Positions 1 through 8,876 of a stretch of 64,000 nt of DNA are shown piece by piece. The stretch comes from Caecibacter massiliensis (GTDB lineage: Bacteria; Bacillota; Negativicutes; Veillonellales; Megasphaeraceae): assembly GCA_900095875.1 (NCBI GenBank), contig LT608311.1, forward strand, positions 620,001 through 684,000, in the 5' to 3' direction. The notes below the pieces were generated by a model that saw only the letters and a program-made list of their open reading frames with translations, had not been told where the DNA came from and did not search any database. The first letter of the stretch is position 1; each line of letters begins with the position of its first letter. Position numbers and translations under genes: made by a program.

Positions 1-352
1 TATCTCTCTGCAATTGTACCAGTTTTGTACGCACCACTGCAAGGGCTGCTACCTGTGAAACATGAGACGATATAAAAGGCGTGCGGATTTCTTCCGTTAT
101 GTCCTGTCCGTCTGCATATACGCGGCATACCTCTTCACCCGGTTCCAGACGGATCTGTATGGAGCCGGTCAGCTGCTGCACTGCTTTTTCATCTCGTATA
201 TTGATATGCCGTTCCAGCATGGCCCAGGTAAAAGCGCGATACATGGCTCCGGTATCAATATACAGATAGTGTAACCTATTTGCTACCATTTTCGCAACAC
301 TGCTTTTTCCTGCACCGGCCGGCCCGTCGATAGCAACCGTAATTTTTCTCAT
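1..352 (-). CDS. cmk: Cytidylate kinase, 5' part (cut by window edge)
   Basis: Reading leftward from an ATG at 352-350, the frame stays open to base 1 and encodes about 117 residues. It begins MRKITVAIDGPAGAGKSSVA, which contains the P-loop GPAGAGKS typical of CMP kinase, followed by YIDTGAMYRA, the usual CMP-kinase segment. The enzyme phosphorylates CMP and dCMP in the cytoplasm. Its ATG overlaps the TGA of the upstream flavoprotein gene by four bases (ATGA), which implies translational coupling. The catalytic C-terminal half lies outside the window. The order scp-rluB-cmk is familiar from Firmicutes, which supports the call. Confidence 0.9.
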   Translation of the reverse strand, partial: MRKITVAIDGPAGAGKSSVAKMVANRLHYLYIDTGAMYRAFTWAMLERHINIRDEKAVQQLTGSIQIRLEPGEEVCRVYADGQDITEEIRTPFISSHVSQVAALAVVRTKLVQLQRD

Positions 353-1593
353 TGATCAGCTTCCTCCTCTGCTGCAGAACAGCCGGCCACATACCCCGTC
401 GAAAAGGCTGCCTGCAAGTTATATCCTCCCGTAAAAGCGTCGATGTCAATCACTTCACCGGCGAAATAAAGACCCTGGACTTTTTTAGATTCCATCGTTC
501 CAGGATTAATTTCCCGTACAGATACGCCGCCGGCCGTCACAATGGCTTCTTCAATGGGGCGGGTACCTGTCAGAGTCAGAGAAAAGGCCTGGAGCACTGT
601 CGCCAGGTCCTGGCGCTGGGTACGGGTAATCTGATTGATCAGTGTCTGTTCCGGAATTTCTGCCTGTTCGAGCACATATGGGATGAGGCGTCGTGGCAGG
701 AGATCCTGCAGACCATTACCAGCCTGCTTGCGCAGATACTTCTGAAAATCCCGCTGGATCCGGGAGTCAAGTGTTTCCGCTGTCAGGGCCGGCTTCAGGT
801 TAATGCGCAGCTGCATGGGGAATTCCCATTTCGGTTTGTGCGCCGCCTGGCTGCTCAGCATGAGGATGACCGGCCCGGAAACGCCCGTATGGGTAAACAG
901 CATTTCACCAAACTGGCTCGCCAGCTTTTTCCCATGTTTCCATAACGAAACATCGACATTCCGCAGAGACAATCCCGCAAGATCCCTTACCCACGTTTCT
1001 TCTGTCGTAAACGGAATCAGGGACGGCTTTAAGGGAGTTACGGTATGTCCCAGTTTTTTGGCAAAGTGGAATCCATCGCCGCTGGAACCGGTAACGGGAT
1101 ACGAAAGACCGCCTGTCGTAATGATACAGGCATCCGCCGTATAACTTCCCTGTTCTGTCCGGACGGCAAAGCCCCCGTCCGTATGGTTCACAGTCAGTAC
1201 ACCTTCATTCAGGTGAAGTTCCACATGCTGTTTCTGCAGGCGATGATACAGGAGTTTACGCACTTCAATAGCGCTGTCGGAACGGGGGAAGACACGGCCG
1301 CCCCTTTCTTCTTTCGTAGCCAGCCCCCATTGATGCACACACCGGAGGAGGTCTTCATTACTGAAAGCACGGTAGGCACTGAAAAGAAATTTCCCATGCC
1401 CTGGCGTCCGGGCGATGAAATCTGTCATAGGCGCCGTATTCGTCAGATTGCAGCGGCCCTTGCCAGTAATCCCCATCTTTTTTCCTACAATATCATTTTT
1501 TTCAAAAAGCTGCACCCCGGCCCCTCTGGAAGAGGCCGCCAAGGCAGCAAAGATACCTGCTGCGCCTGCACCGACAACTATAACCTGTTTCAT
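349..1593 (-). CDS. NAD(P)/FAD-dependent oxidoreductase, HI0933/YhiN family
   Basis: About 414 residues, the normal length for this flavoprotein family of uncertain substrate. An N-terminal Rossmann motif, VVGAGAAGIFAALAA, binds FAD. GKKMGITGKGRCNLTN, TGGLSYPVTGSSGDGF and the C-terminal AGEVIDIDAFTGGYNLQ are family signatures. I chose the ATG at 1593 because AAGGTG lies upstream at usable spacing; a GTG four codons earlier (1605) is the alternative. The gene sits 14 bases after rluB and overlaps cmk by four bases, so it is probably co-transcribed with scpAB-rluB. The function is not known beyond a redox flavoprotein. Confidence 0.88.
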   Translation of the reverse strand: MKQVIVVGAGAAGIFAALAASSRGAGVQLFEKNDIVGKKMGITGKGRCNLTNTAPMTDFIARTPGHGKFLFSAYRAFSNEDLLRCVHQWGLATKEERGGRVFPRSDSAIEVRKLLYHRLQKQHVELHLNEGVLTVNHTDGGFAVRTEQGSYTADACIITTGGLSYPVTGSSGDGFHFAKKLGHTVTPLKPSLIPFTTEETWVRDLAGLSLRNVDVSLWKHGKKLASQFGEMLFTHTGVSGPVILMLSSQAAHKPKWEFPMQLRINLKPALTAETLDSRIQRDFQKYLRKQAGNGLQDLLPRRLIPYVLEQAEIPEQTLINQITRTQRQDLATVLQAFSLTLTGTRPIEEAIVTAGGVSVREINPGTMESKKVQGLYFAGEVIDIDAFTGGYNLQAAFSTGYVAGCSAAEEEADQ

Positions 1594-1606
1594 CGCTATT
1601 AACACC

Positions 1607-2326
1607 TTATTTATACTTGTATAATTCCTTTATTTCCTCTGCTGTAAGAGACCGGTAAGATCCCCGCTTGACCCCGCTCAATGTCAGGAACGCATACTGG
1701 ACACGCCGGAGATTATGTACTTTAAAGCCAAAGTGTTCAAACATACGGCGTACCTGACGGTTCCGGCCTTCATGAATAGTAATTTCCACATTCGTGATGC
1801 CCGTATGATTATCGTATCCATTATAGCAGACGATAGCCGGTGCTGTCATGCCATCTTCTAATTCCACACCATCAGCCAGCTGCTGGAGTACCGTATCGGC
1901 GATATGCCCTTTAATTTTCACTTCATACGTCTTATCGACGAGCTTGCTGGGGTGCATGAGGATATTAGCCAGTTCCCCGTCATTTGTCATGAGCAGCAGC
2001 CCTTCTGTATTCTGGTCCAGACGGCCTACGGGATAAATCCGTTCGGTAATCTTCTTGAAATAATCCATGACGGTTTCGCGGCCCTGGTCATCGTGGGCAG
2101 TCGTAATGACTCCTTTGGGCTTGTTGAACAGATAATACAATTTCTTTTCTGCTTCCAACCGTTTTCCATCTACCAGTATAATATCGGTTTCAGGGTCTGC
2201 CTTCGTTCCCAGCTCCCGGACGATAACGCCATTGACCCGCACGCGGCCATCGAGAATCATCTGTTCCGATGCCCGCCGCGAGGCGACGCCACAGTTACTC
2301 ATTACTTTTTGTAAGCGTTCCTTCAT
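1607..2326 (-). CDS. rluB: Pseudouridine synthase, RluB/RsuA family
   Basis: 239 residues. An S4 RNA-binding domain occupies roughly residues 2-48 (KVMSNCGVASRRASEQMI). The catalytic domain has the signature YPVGRLDQNTEGLLL with the catalytic Asp at about residue 104. The later NRQVRRM motif is typical of the family. The enzyme probably isomerises a uridine in large-subunit rRNA; which position cannot be read from sequence. The 5' end overlaps scpB by 32 bases. The scpA-scpB-rluB order is the standard Firmicute arrangement, so RluB is preferred over RsuA. Confidence 0.9.
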   Translation of the reverse strand: MKERLQKVMSNCGVASRRASEQMILDGRVRVNGVIVRELGTKADPETDIILVDGKRLEAEKKLYYLFNKPKGVITTAHDDQGRETVMDYFKKITERIYPVGRLDQNTEGLLLMTNDGELANILMHPSKLVDKTYEVKIKGHIADTVLQQLADGVELEDGMTAPAIVCYNGYDNHTGITNVEITIHEGRNRQVRRMFEHFGFKVHNLRRVQYAFLTLSGVKRGSYRSLTAEEIKELYKYK

Positions 2327-2906
2327 GTTCTGCCTCCGTAGATACGTTCTCTTTCACTGTCTCTATTGTCTCCCCATCTGTTTCCTGATCCTGCAATAAT
2401 TCTTTCGGTACCTGCCGGGCCAGATCAGACAGGGAATCCATGCCGATGCATTCCAGAAAATAAGCGCTGGTACCGTATATAATAGGCCGTCCCGGCGTAT
2501 CTTTCCGCCCCAGATCGCGGATCAGCCCCTGTTGCAGCAGTGACGCTACCAGGCGTTCTGAGGAAACGCCCCGTATTTTTTCAATATCAGCCCGGGTCAC
2601 AGGCTGCCTGAAGGCAACGATTGCCAGCACTTCCAGCGCCATAGGAGATAATTCGGTTGTCGTCTTATGGACCCACTGCAATTCATCATGCAGTTCCGGA
2701 CGTGTAACCAGCTGATATCCGCCAGCCACCTGGATGAGAGTCAGGCCGCGTTTTTCATCCCGCAGAATAGCTGCCAGCGTACGAGCAGTCTGCTCTGCCT
2801 TGTCTTTGCCCCAGCCGGTATGGGCACACAAATCCGGCAGGCTCAATGGCTGGCCACTGAGAAACAGCAGCGCTTCCAGCACCGCCGTCGGTTCATGATG
2901 CTCCAT
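2295..2906 (-). CDS. scpB: Segregation and condensation protein B
   Basis: About 203 residues from the ATG at 2906, with winged-helix content typical of ScpB (AVLEALLFLSGQPLS, then MALEVLAIVAFRQPVTRADI and GRKDTPGRPIIYGTS). ScpB is a kleisin-associated subunit of the SMC condensin complex that compacts and segregates the chromosome. A Met 11 codons upstream (2939) is possible but would lengthen the overlap with scpA; the chosen start overlaps scpA by only 14 bases. The acidic C-terminal tail after residue 165 is low-complexity. Co-transcribed with scpA. Confidence 0.92.
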   Translation of the reverse strand: MEHHEPTAVLEALLFLSGQPLSLPDLCAHTGWGKDKAEQTARTLAAILRDEKRGLTLIQVAGGYQLVTRPELHDELQWVHKTTTELSPMALEVLAIVAFRQPVTRADIEKIRGVSSERLVASLLQQGLIRDLGRKDTPGRPIIYGTSAYFLECIGMDSLSDLARQVPKELLQDQETDGETIETVKENVSTEAEHEGTLTKSNE

Positions 2907-3618
2907 GCGGGATATATCGCAGGGATGCTGCATTTCCATCCTCTCCTTCTGACAGCGTACAGCACCGGCCGATTTTCAGCAATTCCAACACAGCTAAAAA
3001 GACAACGATCAGTTCCGTCCGTGTACGGCAGCTCTGAAAAATCCGCCGCACAGGGACAGGCCGCAGTGCCTGGTGCAGCACATATTCTACGCGCTGCATA
3101 CATTCGCTGACACTGTATATTTCCTGCTGCAAATGAATTTCCACCGTCTTTTTACCGGGAAGAGCCTCATAGACCGCCTGAAAAGCTGCATAGAGTGCTT
3201 TTTTATCAATATGGCCGGAAAACTGTTTCTCGAACGGCATCGGTGTCCGCTCCCGGCTTTCCATCAGTTGTCTCTTATCCCATAAATCAGCTACGACAGA
3301 AGCAATCTGCTTCATCCGTTTATATTCTACCAGCTGCCGGATGAGGACTTCCTGCGGATCTTCTTCCTCTTCTTCCCGTCTGGGCGGTTTAGGAAGCAGG
3401 AGCCGGGATTTTATCTGCAGCAGCGTAGCTGCCATGACAAAAAATTTGCTGGCATAATTGACATCGAATGTATCGATCTGCCGGACATATTCATTGAACT
3501 GGTCCGTAATCGTGACGATGGGGATATTATAAATATCGACCTTGTTTTTTTCAATCAAATACAGCAGCAGGTCCAGAGGACCTTCAAAATCCGATACTTT
3601 GTATCGATATTCTTCCAT
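2893..3618 (-). CDS. scpA: Segregation and condensation protein A (kleisin)
   Basis: About 241 residues from the ATG at 3618 (MEEYRYKVSDFEGPLDLLLY), the conserved ScpA beginning. Upstream Met codons at 3639 and 3660 are in frame but fall before the conserved region. The N-terminal kleisin domain (FEGPLDLLLYLIEKNKVDIY) binds SMC and the C-terminal winged helix closes the ring. The protein forms condensin with ScpB and SMC. It overlaps scpB and is the first gene of the scpAB-rluB-flavoprotein-cmk run. A tRNA-operon terminator lies just upstream, so scpA probably has its own promoter near 3665, not identified. Confidence 0.92.
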   Translation of the reverse strand: MEEYRYKVSDFEGPLDLLLYLIEKNKVDIYNIPIVTITDQFNEYVRQIDTFDVNYASKFFVMAATLLQIKSRLLLPKPPRREEEEEDPQEVLIRQLVEYKRMKQIASVVADLWDKRQLMESRERTPMPFEKQFSGHIDKKALYAAFQAVYEALPGKKTVEIHLQQEIYSVSECMQRVEYVLHQALRPVPVRRIFQSCRTRTELIVVFLAVLELLKIGRCCTLSEGEDGNAASLRYIPHGAS

Positions 3619-3666
3619 AAATACCGCCAATCCCGTCATGAAAGAACACTCATAAAGCATAATTAC

Positions 3667-3696
3667 AAAAAAGGCTTGGATTTACATCCAAACCTT
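3667..3696 (-). terminator. Rho-independent terminator of the tRNA operon
   Basis: On the minus strand a stem GGTTTGGAT / ATCCAAGCC with a GTAA loop is followed by a run of T. It lies just past tRNA-Leu, the last tRNA of the operon. Confidence 0.8.
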
Positions 3697-3754
3697 TAAG
3701 TTGCCAGAGCCATCAGCCGAAACCCATTATGCTCAGTGCAATGTGTTGTTTAAA

Positions 3755-3843
3755 TGGTGCCGGGGACCGGAATCGAACCGGTACGGATATTTCTATCCGA
3801 CGGATTTTAAGTCCGTTGCGTCTGCCAGTTCCGCCACCTCGGC
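3755..3843 (-). tRNA. tRNA-Leu (TAA)
   Basis: An 89-base class II tRNA with a long variable arm (GTCGGATAGAAATATCC), anticodon loop CTTAAAA giving anticodon TAA, T-loop GGTTCGATTCC and encoded CCA. The acceptor arms GCCGAGG and CCCCGGC pair except for an A-C mismatch at position 5. It is the last tRNA of the five-gene operon. Confidence 0.93.
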
Positions 3844-3863
3844 ATGACGTAAAAAGAAAATTA

Positions 3864-3937
3864 TGGAGGCGGCACCCAGAATCGAACTGGGGATGAAGGT
3901 TTTGCAGACCTCTGCCTTACCGCTTGGCTATGCCGCC
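3864..3937 (-). tRNA. tRNA-Cys (GCA)
   Basis: 74 bases, acceptor GGCGGCA paired with TGCCGCC, discriminator U as expected for Cys, anticodon GCA read from TTTGCAGA, encoded CCA. Fourth tRNA of the operon. Confidence 0.94.
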
Positions 3938-3943
3938 ATAATA

Positions 3944-4018
3944 TGGAGCGGAAAACGAGGCTCGAACTCGCGACCCCCACCTTGGCAAGGTGGTGCTCTA
4001 CCACTGAGCTACTTCCGC
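3944..4018 (-). tRNA. tRNA-Gly (GCC)
   Basis: 75 bases, acceptor GCGGAAG paired with TTTCCGC, anticodon stem-loop CCACCTTGCCAAGGTGG giving anticodon GCC, D-arm GTAGCTCAGTGG and encoded CCA. Third tRNA of the operon. Confidence 0.94.
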
Positions 4019-4025
4019 TTATAAT

Positions 4026-4101
4026 TGGTGCTCAGGGACGGAATTGAACCGCCGACACGGGGATTTTCAGTCCCCTGCTCTACCGACTGAGCTACCTGAG
4101 C
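4026..4101 (-). tRNA. tRNA-Phe (GAA)
   Basis: 76 bases, acceptor GCTCAGG paired with CCTGAGC, anticodon loop CTGAAAA giving GAA, T-loop GGTTCAATTCC and encoded CCA. Second tRNA of the operon. Confidence 0.95.
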
Positions 4102-4106
4102 AAATA

Positions 4107-4183
4107 TGGCGACCTCGATCGGATTTGAACCGACGATCTTCGCCGTGACAGGGCGACATGTTAAACCGCTACACCACGAGGCC
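4107..4183 (-). tRNA. tRNA-Asp (GTC)
   Basis: 77 bases, anticodon stem-loop TCGCC-CTGTCAC-GGCGA giving GTC, discriminator G as usual for Asp, T-loop GGTTCAAATCC and encoded CCA. The acceptor has one G-U pair at position 2. First tRNA of the operon. Confidence 0.95.
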
Positions 4184-4222
4184 GTTTCATATATCCAAGG
4201 CTTAGTGCCTCGAACGAAAACA

Positions 4223-4251
4223 ATTATACCATGTGCATTGTGGTTTGGCAA
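4223..4251 (-). promoter_or_regulatory. Sigma-A promoter of the tRNA operon
   Basis: Minus strand: -35 TTGCCA, 17-base spacer, -10 TATAAT. Transcription would start near 4216, about 33 bases before tRNA-Asp. Confidence 0.82.
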
Positions 4252-4290
4252 GTCTTTTTTCAAAAAACTTTTTAAATCAGTCCGTTTCTA

Positions 4291-4321
4291 AAAAAATCCC
4301 CCCGCCGGCAGCGGCGGGGGC
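4291..4321 (-). terminator. Terminator downstream of rny
   Basis: A GC-rich hairpin (CCCCCGCC / GGCGGGGG arms around CTGC) followed on the minus strand by ATTTTTTT. It lies 12 bases past the rny stop and upstream of the tRNA promoter. Confidence 0.88.
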
Positions 4322-4332
4322 TGTATTTCCTC

Positions 4333-5868
4333 TTATTTTGCATAATCAATCATCCGGGTTTCCCGGATGACTACCACTTTAATCTGTCCCGGATATTCCA
4401 GTTCTGCTTCAATACGTTTCACAATGTTGTGAACGAGGAGCACACAATCGGCTTCATCCAGTTTTTCAGGCTTGACCATTACGCGGATTTCGCGGCCAGC
4501 CTGTATAGCAAAGCAATCTTCTACTCCATCGAAGGATTCGGCAATCTCTTCGAGTTTTGTGAGGCGCTTCAGATAATTTTCCAGTGTTTCCCGTCTTGCT
4601 CCCGGCCGTGCCGCCGAAACAGCATCAGCTGCCGAAACGAGGACGGCTTCTACGCTCTTCGGTTCTTCATCACCATGATGCGATGCAATGCAGTTGACTA
4701 CCAGTTTTGATTCGCCATATTTCTTGGCAACTTCTGTGCCGATAGACACATGAGTTCCTTCCATTTCATGATCCAGCGCCTTGCCAATATCATGAATAAG
4801 GCCTGCCCGCTTAGCGAGGTTTTCATCGACGCCCAGTTCAGCTGCCATAACACCTGCCAGCTGGGACACTTCAATGGAATGGCGCAGGACATTCTGTCCA
4901 TAACTCGTACGGTACCGGAGACGGCCCAGTATTTTAACCAGTTCCGGATGCAGCCCATGTACACCCGTTTCATACATCGCCTGTTCACCGGCTTCCCGTA
5001 TTTTCTGGTTGACCTCTTTACGGGCTTTTTCTACCATTTCTTCTATCCGTGCCGGATGAATACGCCCATCAGCAATCAGCTTTTCCAGTGCAATGCGGGC
5101 TACTTCACGACGAATAGGATCAAAACAAGATAAGATAACGGCTTCCGGCGTATCGTCAATGATCAGGTCCACACCGGTCAGCGTTTCAATAGCCCGGATA
5201 TTGCGGCCTTCGCGGCCAATGATGCGGCCTTTCATTTCATCATTCGGCAGTGCTACGACAGAGACGGTCGTTTCGGCTACATGGTCAGCAGCGCAGCGCT
5301 GAATAGCTGTAGAAATGATTTCGCGGGCTTTTCCTTCCGCTTCTTCCTTAGCTTGTTCTTCCAGGCTTTTGATGAGCATCGCCGTTTCATGCTTAACTTC
5401 CGTTTTTACGTTGTTCAGCAAGAGTTCCTTGGCTTCATCATAGGTAAGGCTGGAAATACGTTCCAGTTCTTCCATCTGCTGGCTGTGCAGCAACTCAATC
5501 TTTTCCTGTGTCCTGGTGATTTCTTCTTCTTTGCGCTGCAAAGCTTCATCGCGTTTTTCCATGGAATCGGATTTCTTATCCAGATGTTCTTCCTTCTGCA
5601 ACAGGCGTCGTTCCATGCGCTGCAATTCATTTCTGCGTTCCTTATTTTCCCGTTCCGCATCACTGCGCAGCTTATGGACCTCTTCCTTTCCTTCGAGGAC
5701 CAATTCCTTTTTCCGTGATTCTGCATTCTGCCGTGCCGTAGAGATAATGCGTTCCGCTTCTACTTCCGCCTTGCCAATTTTGCCTTCGGCAATTTTCATG
5801 CGGTAAAAATAGCCCGTCCCGACACCAATGATTCCACAAGCTACGGCTGCAGCAATGATAGCTAACAT
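4333..5868 (-). CDS. rny: Ribonuclease Y
   Basis: 511 residues, the standard length. A single N-terminal membrane helix ([20 protein letters not shown]) anchors this endoribonuclease in the inner membrane. A long charged coiled coil follows to about residue 190. The KH domain is marked by [20 protein letters not shown]. The HD domain is marked by [15 protein letters not shown] and ASHHGDEEP. RNase Y starts decay of many mRNAs in Firmicutes. A GGGGGTG ribosome site lies about ten bases before the ATG. Transcription probably begins at the promoter at 6011-6039 and crosses a terminator-like hairpin before the gene. Confidence 0.95.
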   Translation of the reverse strand: MLAIIAAAVACGIIGVGTGYFYRMKIAEGKIGKAEVEAERIISTARQNAESRKKELVLEGKEEVHKLRSDAERENKERRNELQRMERRLLQKEEHLDKKSDSMEKRDEALQRKEEEITRTQEKIELLHSQQMEELERISSLTYDEAKELLLNNVKTEVKHETAMLIKSLEEQAKEEAEGKAREIISTAIQRCAADHVAETTVSVVALPNDEMKGRIIGREGRNIRAIETLTGVDLIIDDTPEAVILSCFDPIRREVARIALEKLIADGRIHPARIEEMVEKARKEVNQKIREAGEQAMYETGVHGLHPELVKILGRLRYRTSYGQNVLRHSIEVSQLAGVMAAELGVDENLAKRAGLIHDIGKALDHEMEGTHVSIGTEVAKKYGESKLVVNCIASHHGDEEPKSVEAVLVSAADAVSAARPGARRETLENYLKRLTKLEEIAESFDGVEDCFAIQAGREIRVMVKPEKLDEADCVLLVHNIVKRIEAELEYPGQIKVVVIRETRMIDYAK

Positions 5869-5895
5869 ATTCAGTTTTCACCCCCTTTTCACCAT

Positions 5896-5923
5896 AAAAA
5901 GCCGAACATGCGTCCGGCTTTTT
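5896..5923 (-). terminator. Terminator-like hairpin between recX and rny
   Basis: Arms AAAAGCCG / CGGCTTTT around a ten-base loop, with flanking A and T runs so it can work in both directions. On the minus strand it would end recA-recX transcripts, but it also lies between a strong promoter (6011-6039) and rny, so it may limit rny expression. Confidence 0.75.
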
Positions 5924-6010
5924 ATATGTGTAATTATTTCATTTACATCATTTTCAAAAAACCTGCAATTATGCAAAATATATGACCAGTATAGAAAACC
6001 GGCTTTTATA

Positions 6011-6039
6011 ATTGTAAATTTTTTTTATACTGATGTCAA
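6011..6039 (-). promoter_or_regulatory. Promoter upstream of rny
   Basis: Minus strand: perfect -35 TTGACA, 17-base spacer, -10 TACAAT. The only gene downstream before a terminator-like hairpin is none, so rny is the presumed target by read-through. Confidence 0.75.
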
Positions 6040-6099
6040 GGTAAACTCATAGACCATATGAATAATTTATACGCCAGCCAATAGCATAATGACCACGTT

Positions 6100-6519
6100 T
6101 TACCAGCCAAAGTCACTGAGGATTTCCCTGATGACAGAGGGAGAAAAACCACGGTACTGAAGAAACCGGGCAATCTTGCGCGGCTCTGTTCCTTCTTTGA
6201 AACGCCGGGATACCAGTTGTTCCGCCACGGTCATTTCATCGACGCAGGGTGTGTTCTCCGGCACTGGCAGCTGCCGCTTCTGAAGCCGGCTGACAATGTA
6301 GCGGTGGCCGTATTGTCCTTTACGGGCATAGTAAGCATACACGGCCTCTGCCAGGCGCTGGTCGTCCACAAAATGTTCCTGCCGCAGTGTCTCCAGAACG
6401 TCGTCAATGACTTCATTTCCCGTGCCACGGACCTGCAGTTTGCGGCGCAGTTCGCCTTCACTGAGAAAACGGATATTCAGCAGCCGCAGTGCCCTGGCAT
6501 AGGCTTCATTATAATCCAT
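6100..6519 (-). CDS. recX: Regulatory protein RecX
   Basis: 139 residues, at the short end for RecX. It has three-helix repeats characteristic of the family (LRRKLQVRGTGNEVIDDVLETL, then GHRYIVSRLQKRQLP and FLQYRGFSPSVIREIL). RecX binds RecA filaments and modulates strand exchange. The gene starts two bases after the recA stop codon, so the two are translated from one message. Nothing appears truncated, since the final repeat is present. Confidence 0.88.
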   Translation of the reverse strand: MDYNEAYARALRLLNIRFLSEGELRRKLQVRGTGNEVIDDVLETLRQEHFVDDQRLAEAVYAYYARKGQYGHRYIVSRLQKRQLPVPENTPCVDEMTVAEQLVSRRFKEGTEPRKIARFLQYRGFSPSVIREILSDFGW

Positions 6520-6521
6520 TA

Positions 6522-7601
6522 TCAGGCTTCTCCGGAAGGTTCTGCCAGGCTTTCAGCCGCGCCGGCTTCTTCTGCTTCATGGACTTCTTCGACGACAGCA
6601 TCGAATTTTTCTGGTTCTGCCGCCAGTGTATCGCGGATGATATGTTCCACTTCGTCGGCGATTTCAGGATGATCTTTCAAGAACAGTTTGACATTTTCCT
6701 TCCCCTGTCCCAGTCGTTCGCCCTTGTAGGAATACCAGGTCCCGCTTTTTTCGATAATGTCCATTGATGTCCCCAGGTCGAGGATAGTCCCTTCCCGGGA
6801 AATCCCCGTCCCGTACATAATATCGAATTCACAGTTGCGGAATGGCGGCGCCACCTTATTTTTGACGACTTTTACCCGTGCACGGTTGCCAATGACTTCA
6901 CCGCCCTGCTTGATGGCTTCCCCCTTGCGGATTTCCATGCGGATAGAAGCATAGAATTTGAGTGCCCTGCCGCCGGTCGTCGTTTCAGGATTGCCAAACA
7001 TGACGCCGACTTTTTCACGGAGCTGGTTAATGAAAATGACGATAGCCTTGGATTTTGAAATAATCCCCGTCAGTTTACGCAGGGCCTGGCTCATGAGGCG
7101 CGCCTGAAGGCCCACGTGGGAATCGCCCATTTCCCCTTCAATTTCGGCTTTAGGTACCAGGGCTGCGACAGAGTCCACGACGATAATATCGACGGCACCA
7201 CTGCGTACGAGTTCTTCCGTGATTTCCAGGGCCTGTTCCCCGTTATCCGGCTGGGAAACGAGCAGATTGGCCGTATCGACGCCAAGATGACGGGCATATA
7301 CCGGATCGAGCGCATGTTCCGCATCGATAAACGCGGCAATGCCGCCTCCTTTTTGTGCCGAGGCAATGGCATGGAGAGCCAGCGTCGTTTTCCCGGAAGA
7401 TTCCGGTCCATAAATTTCGATGACCCTGCCGCGGGGATATCCTCCGACACCGACAGCCAGATCGACGGCAAGGGACCCCGATGAAATTACTTCGATATTC
7501 ATTTTGTCCGCTATGTCGCCAAGGCGCATGATAGCTCCTTTGCCAAAATCTTTTTCAATTTTGCGCATAGCATTTTCCAGTGCTGTTTGTTTTTCTTCCA
7601 T
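6522..7601 (-). CDS. recA: Recombinase RecA
   Basis: 359 residues. Walker [10 protein letters not shown] lies at residues 65-73, Walker [21 protein letters not shown] follows, and the L2 region ([17 protein letters not shown]) binds DNA. The acidic, alanine-rich C-terminus is usual. RecA forms filaments on single-stranded DNA, performs strand exchange and induces the SOS response. It lies directly between cinA and recX with three-base and two-base gaps, as in many Firmicutes. No SOS operator was identified upstream, since cinA abuts it. Confidence 0.97.
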   Translation of the reverse strand: MEEKQTALENAMRKIEKDFGKGAIMRLGDIADKMNIEVISSGSLAVDLAVGVGGYPRGRVIEIYGPESSGKTTLALHAIASAQKGGGIAAFIDAEHALDPVYARHLGVDTANLLVSQPDNGEQALEITEELVRSGAVDIIVVDSVAALVPKAEIEGEMGDSHVGLQARLMSQALRKLTGIISKSKAIVIFINQLREKVGVMFGNPETTTGGRALKFYASIRMEIRKGEAIKQGGEVIGNRARVKVVKNKVAPPFRNCEFDIMYGTGISREGTILDLGTSMDIIEKSGTWYSYKGERLGQGKENVKLFLKDHPEIADEVEHIIRDTLAAEPEKFDAVVEEVHEAEEAGAAESLAEPSGEA

Positions 7602-7604
7602 AGT

Positions 7605-8864
7605 CTACTCCTGTTCTGTATGTTCCAAAAGATATTGAACGGCATAATAGACAGCCCGTGTCGCGGCACGGCGCTTTACTTCTGTCCGGTCGCCGGGATA
7701 GATATCCTTATGGGTTACGGTCCCCCGCGGACCGGAAATCCCCGTATAGACCAGGCCAACAGGTTTTTCTCTGCTGCCGCCGGATGGACCGGCAATTCCC
7801 GTCGTACTGATGGCCAGATCCGAACCATATAACCGGCGGCTGCCATCGGCCATTTCAGCAGCCGTCTGGGAGCTGACTTCCGTATAGGCAGCCAGCGTAT
7901 CCGCCGATACACCGAGAATGTGTTCCTTCATGGCATTGCAATACGTGCCAGCCGACCCAAGAAAATAAGCCGAGCTGCCGGCGACGTCGGTGATAAGGGA
8001 TCCTACAAGGCCTCCCGTACAGGACTCTGCCGCGCTGACCGTCATTTTTTTTTCTTTCAGGATCCGTCCCAGAAGGGCTGCCATCGTTTCCTGATTATAG
8101 GTTACAGCGGCCCGGTGGAGCCGTTTCTGCAATTCCTGCCGAACGGGTTCCATCAATGCCCGCGCTTCTTCTTCCGTCTGTGCCCTGGCCGTTATCCGTA
8201 CTTCCACAAAACCGGGCCGTGCATACATGGCCAGTGTCGGATTGGACTGCCCTTTAATAAGATCCATCAGCTTGTCTTCAATAAAGGCCTCTCCCATATC
8301 ATATATTTTCATATACAATGACTCGATGTGTCCCTGGGAACCGAATGTCCGGATCAGATACGGCTTCAGGCGGTGTTCGTACATCCAGCGCATTTCCAGC
8401 GGCGGCCCCGGAAGATGGACCAGCAGTTTTTCTCCTTTTTTCAGGGCCGTTCCCGGAGCTGTTCCGGCACCATTGGAAAAAACGACAGCGCCTTCCGGTA
8501 TCATAGCCTGCCGTTTCTGGTTTTCCGTCAACTCCCGGTCCGGGTGATGAGCCGTAACCCACTCCCCGATAGCTTCCGCAATTTCTTCATGATACACGAG
8601 GGGGACCCCCATTACCCTGGCACCGATGATTTTTGTCATATCGCCCTGTGTCGGGCCAAGACCGCCTGTCGTTATAACGATATCAGCCCGTTGCAGAGCC
8701 GTGCGCAGTACCCCTTCCATGCGTTCCGGATTATCACCGACTGTCGTATGATATATGACAGAATACCCAAGAGCATTCAGTTCCCGCGAAAGGTAGCGGG
8801 AATTTTCATTGACGATTTCACCCAGGAGAAGTTCCGAGCCCGTCGTCACCACTTCGACAAACAT
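7605..8864 (-). CDS. cinA: CinA family protein (competence/damage-inducible; NMN amidohydrolase domain)
   Basis: 419 residues with two domains: an N-terminal MoaB/MogA-like domain (residues 1-170, starting FVEVVTTGSELLLGEIVNEN, with ITTGGLGPTQGDMTK) and a C-terminal CinA/PncC domain (AAESCTGGLVGSLITDVAGS, then STTGIAGPSGG). Related proteins hydrolyse pyrophosphate bonds of nucleotides such as ADP-ribose and deamidate NMN. The gene immediately precedes recA, the classic arrangement. The downstream gap to recA is only three bases. Confidence 0.93.
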   Translation of the reverse strand: MFVEVVTTGSELLLGEIVNENSRYLSRELNALGYSVIYHTTVGDNPERMEGVLRTALQRADIVITTGGLGPTQGDMTKIIGARVMGVPLVYHEEIAEAIGEWVTAHHPDRELTENQKRQAMIPEGAVVFSNGAGTAPGTALKKGEKLLVHLPGPPLEMRWMYEHRLKPYLIRTFGSQGHIESLYMKIYDMGEAFIEDKLMDLIKGQSNPTLAMYARPGFVEVRITARAQTEEEARALMEPVRQELQKRLHRAAVTYNQETMAALLGRILKEKKMTVSAAESCTGGLVGSLITDVAGSSAYFLGSAGTYCNAMKEHILGVSADTLAAYTEVSSQTAAEMADGSRRLYGSDLAISTTGIAGPSGGSREKPVGLVYTGISGPRGTVTHKDIYPGDRTEVKRRAATRAVYYAVQYLLEHTEQE

Positions 8865-8876
8865 AGTGTCACCTCA

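Noticed and set aside
4009-4263. Open frame over the tRNA genes
   Set aside because: It reads through three complete tRNA genes.
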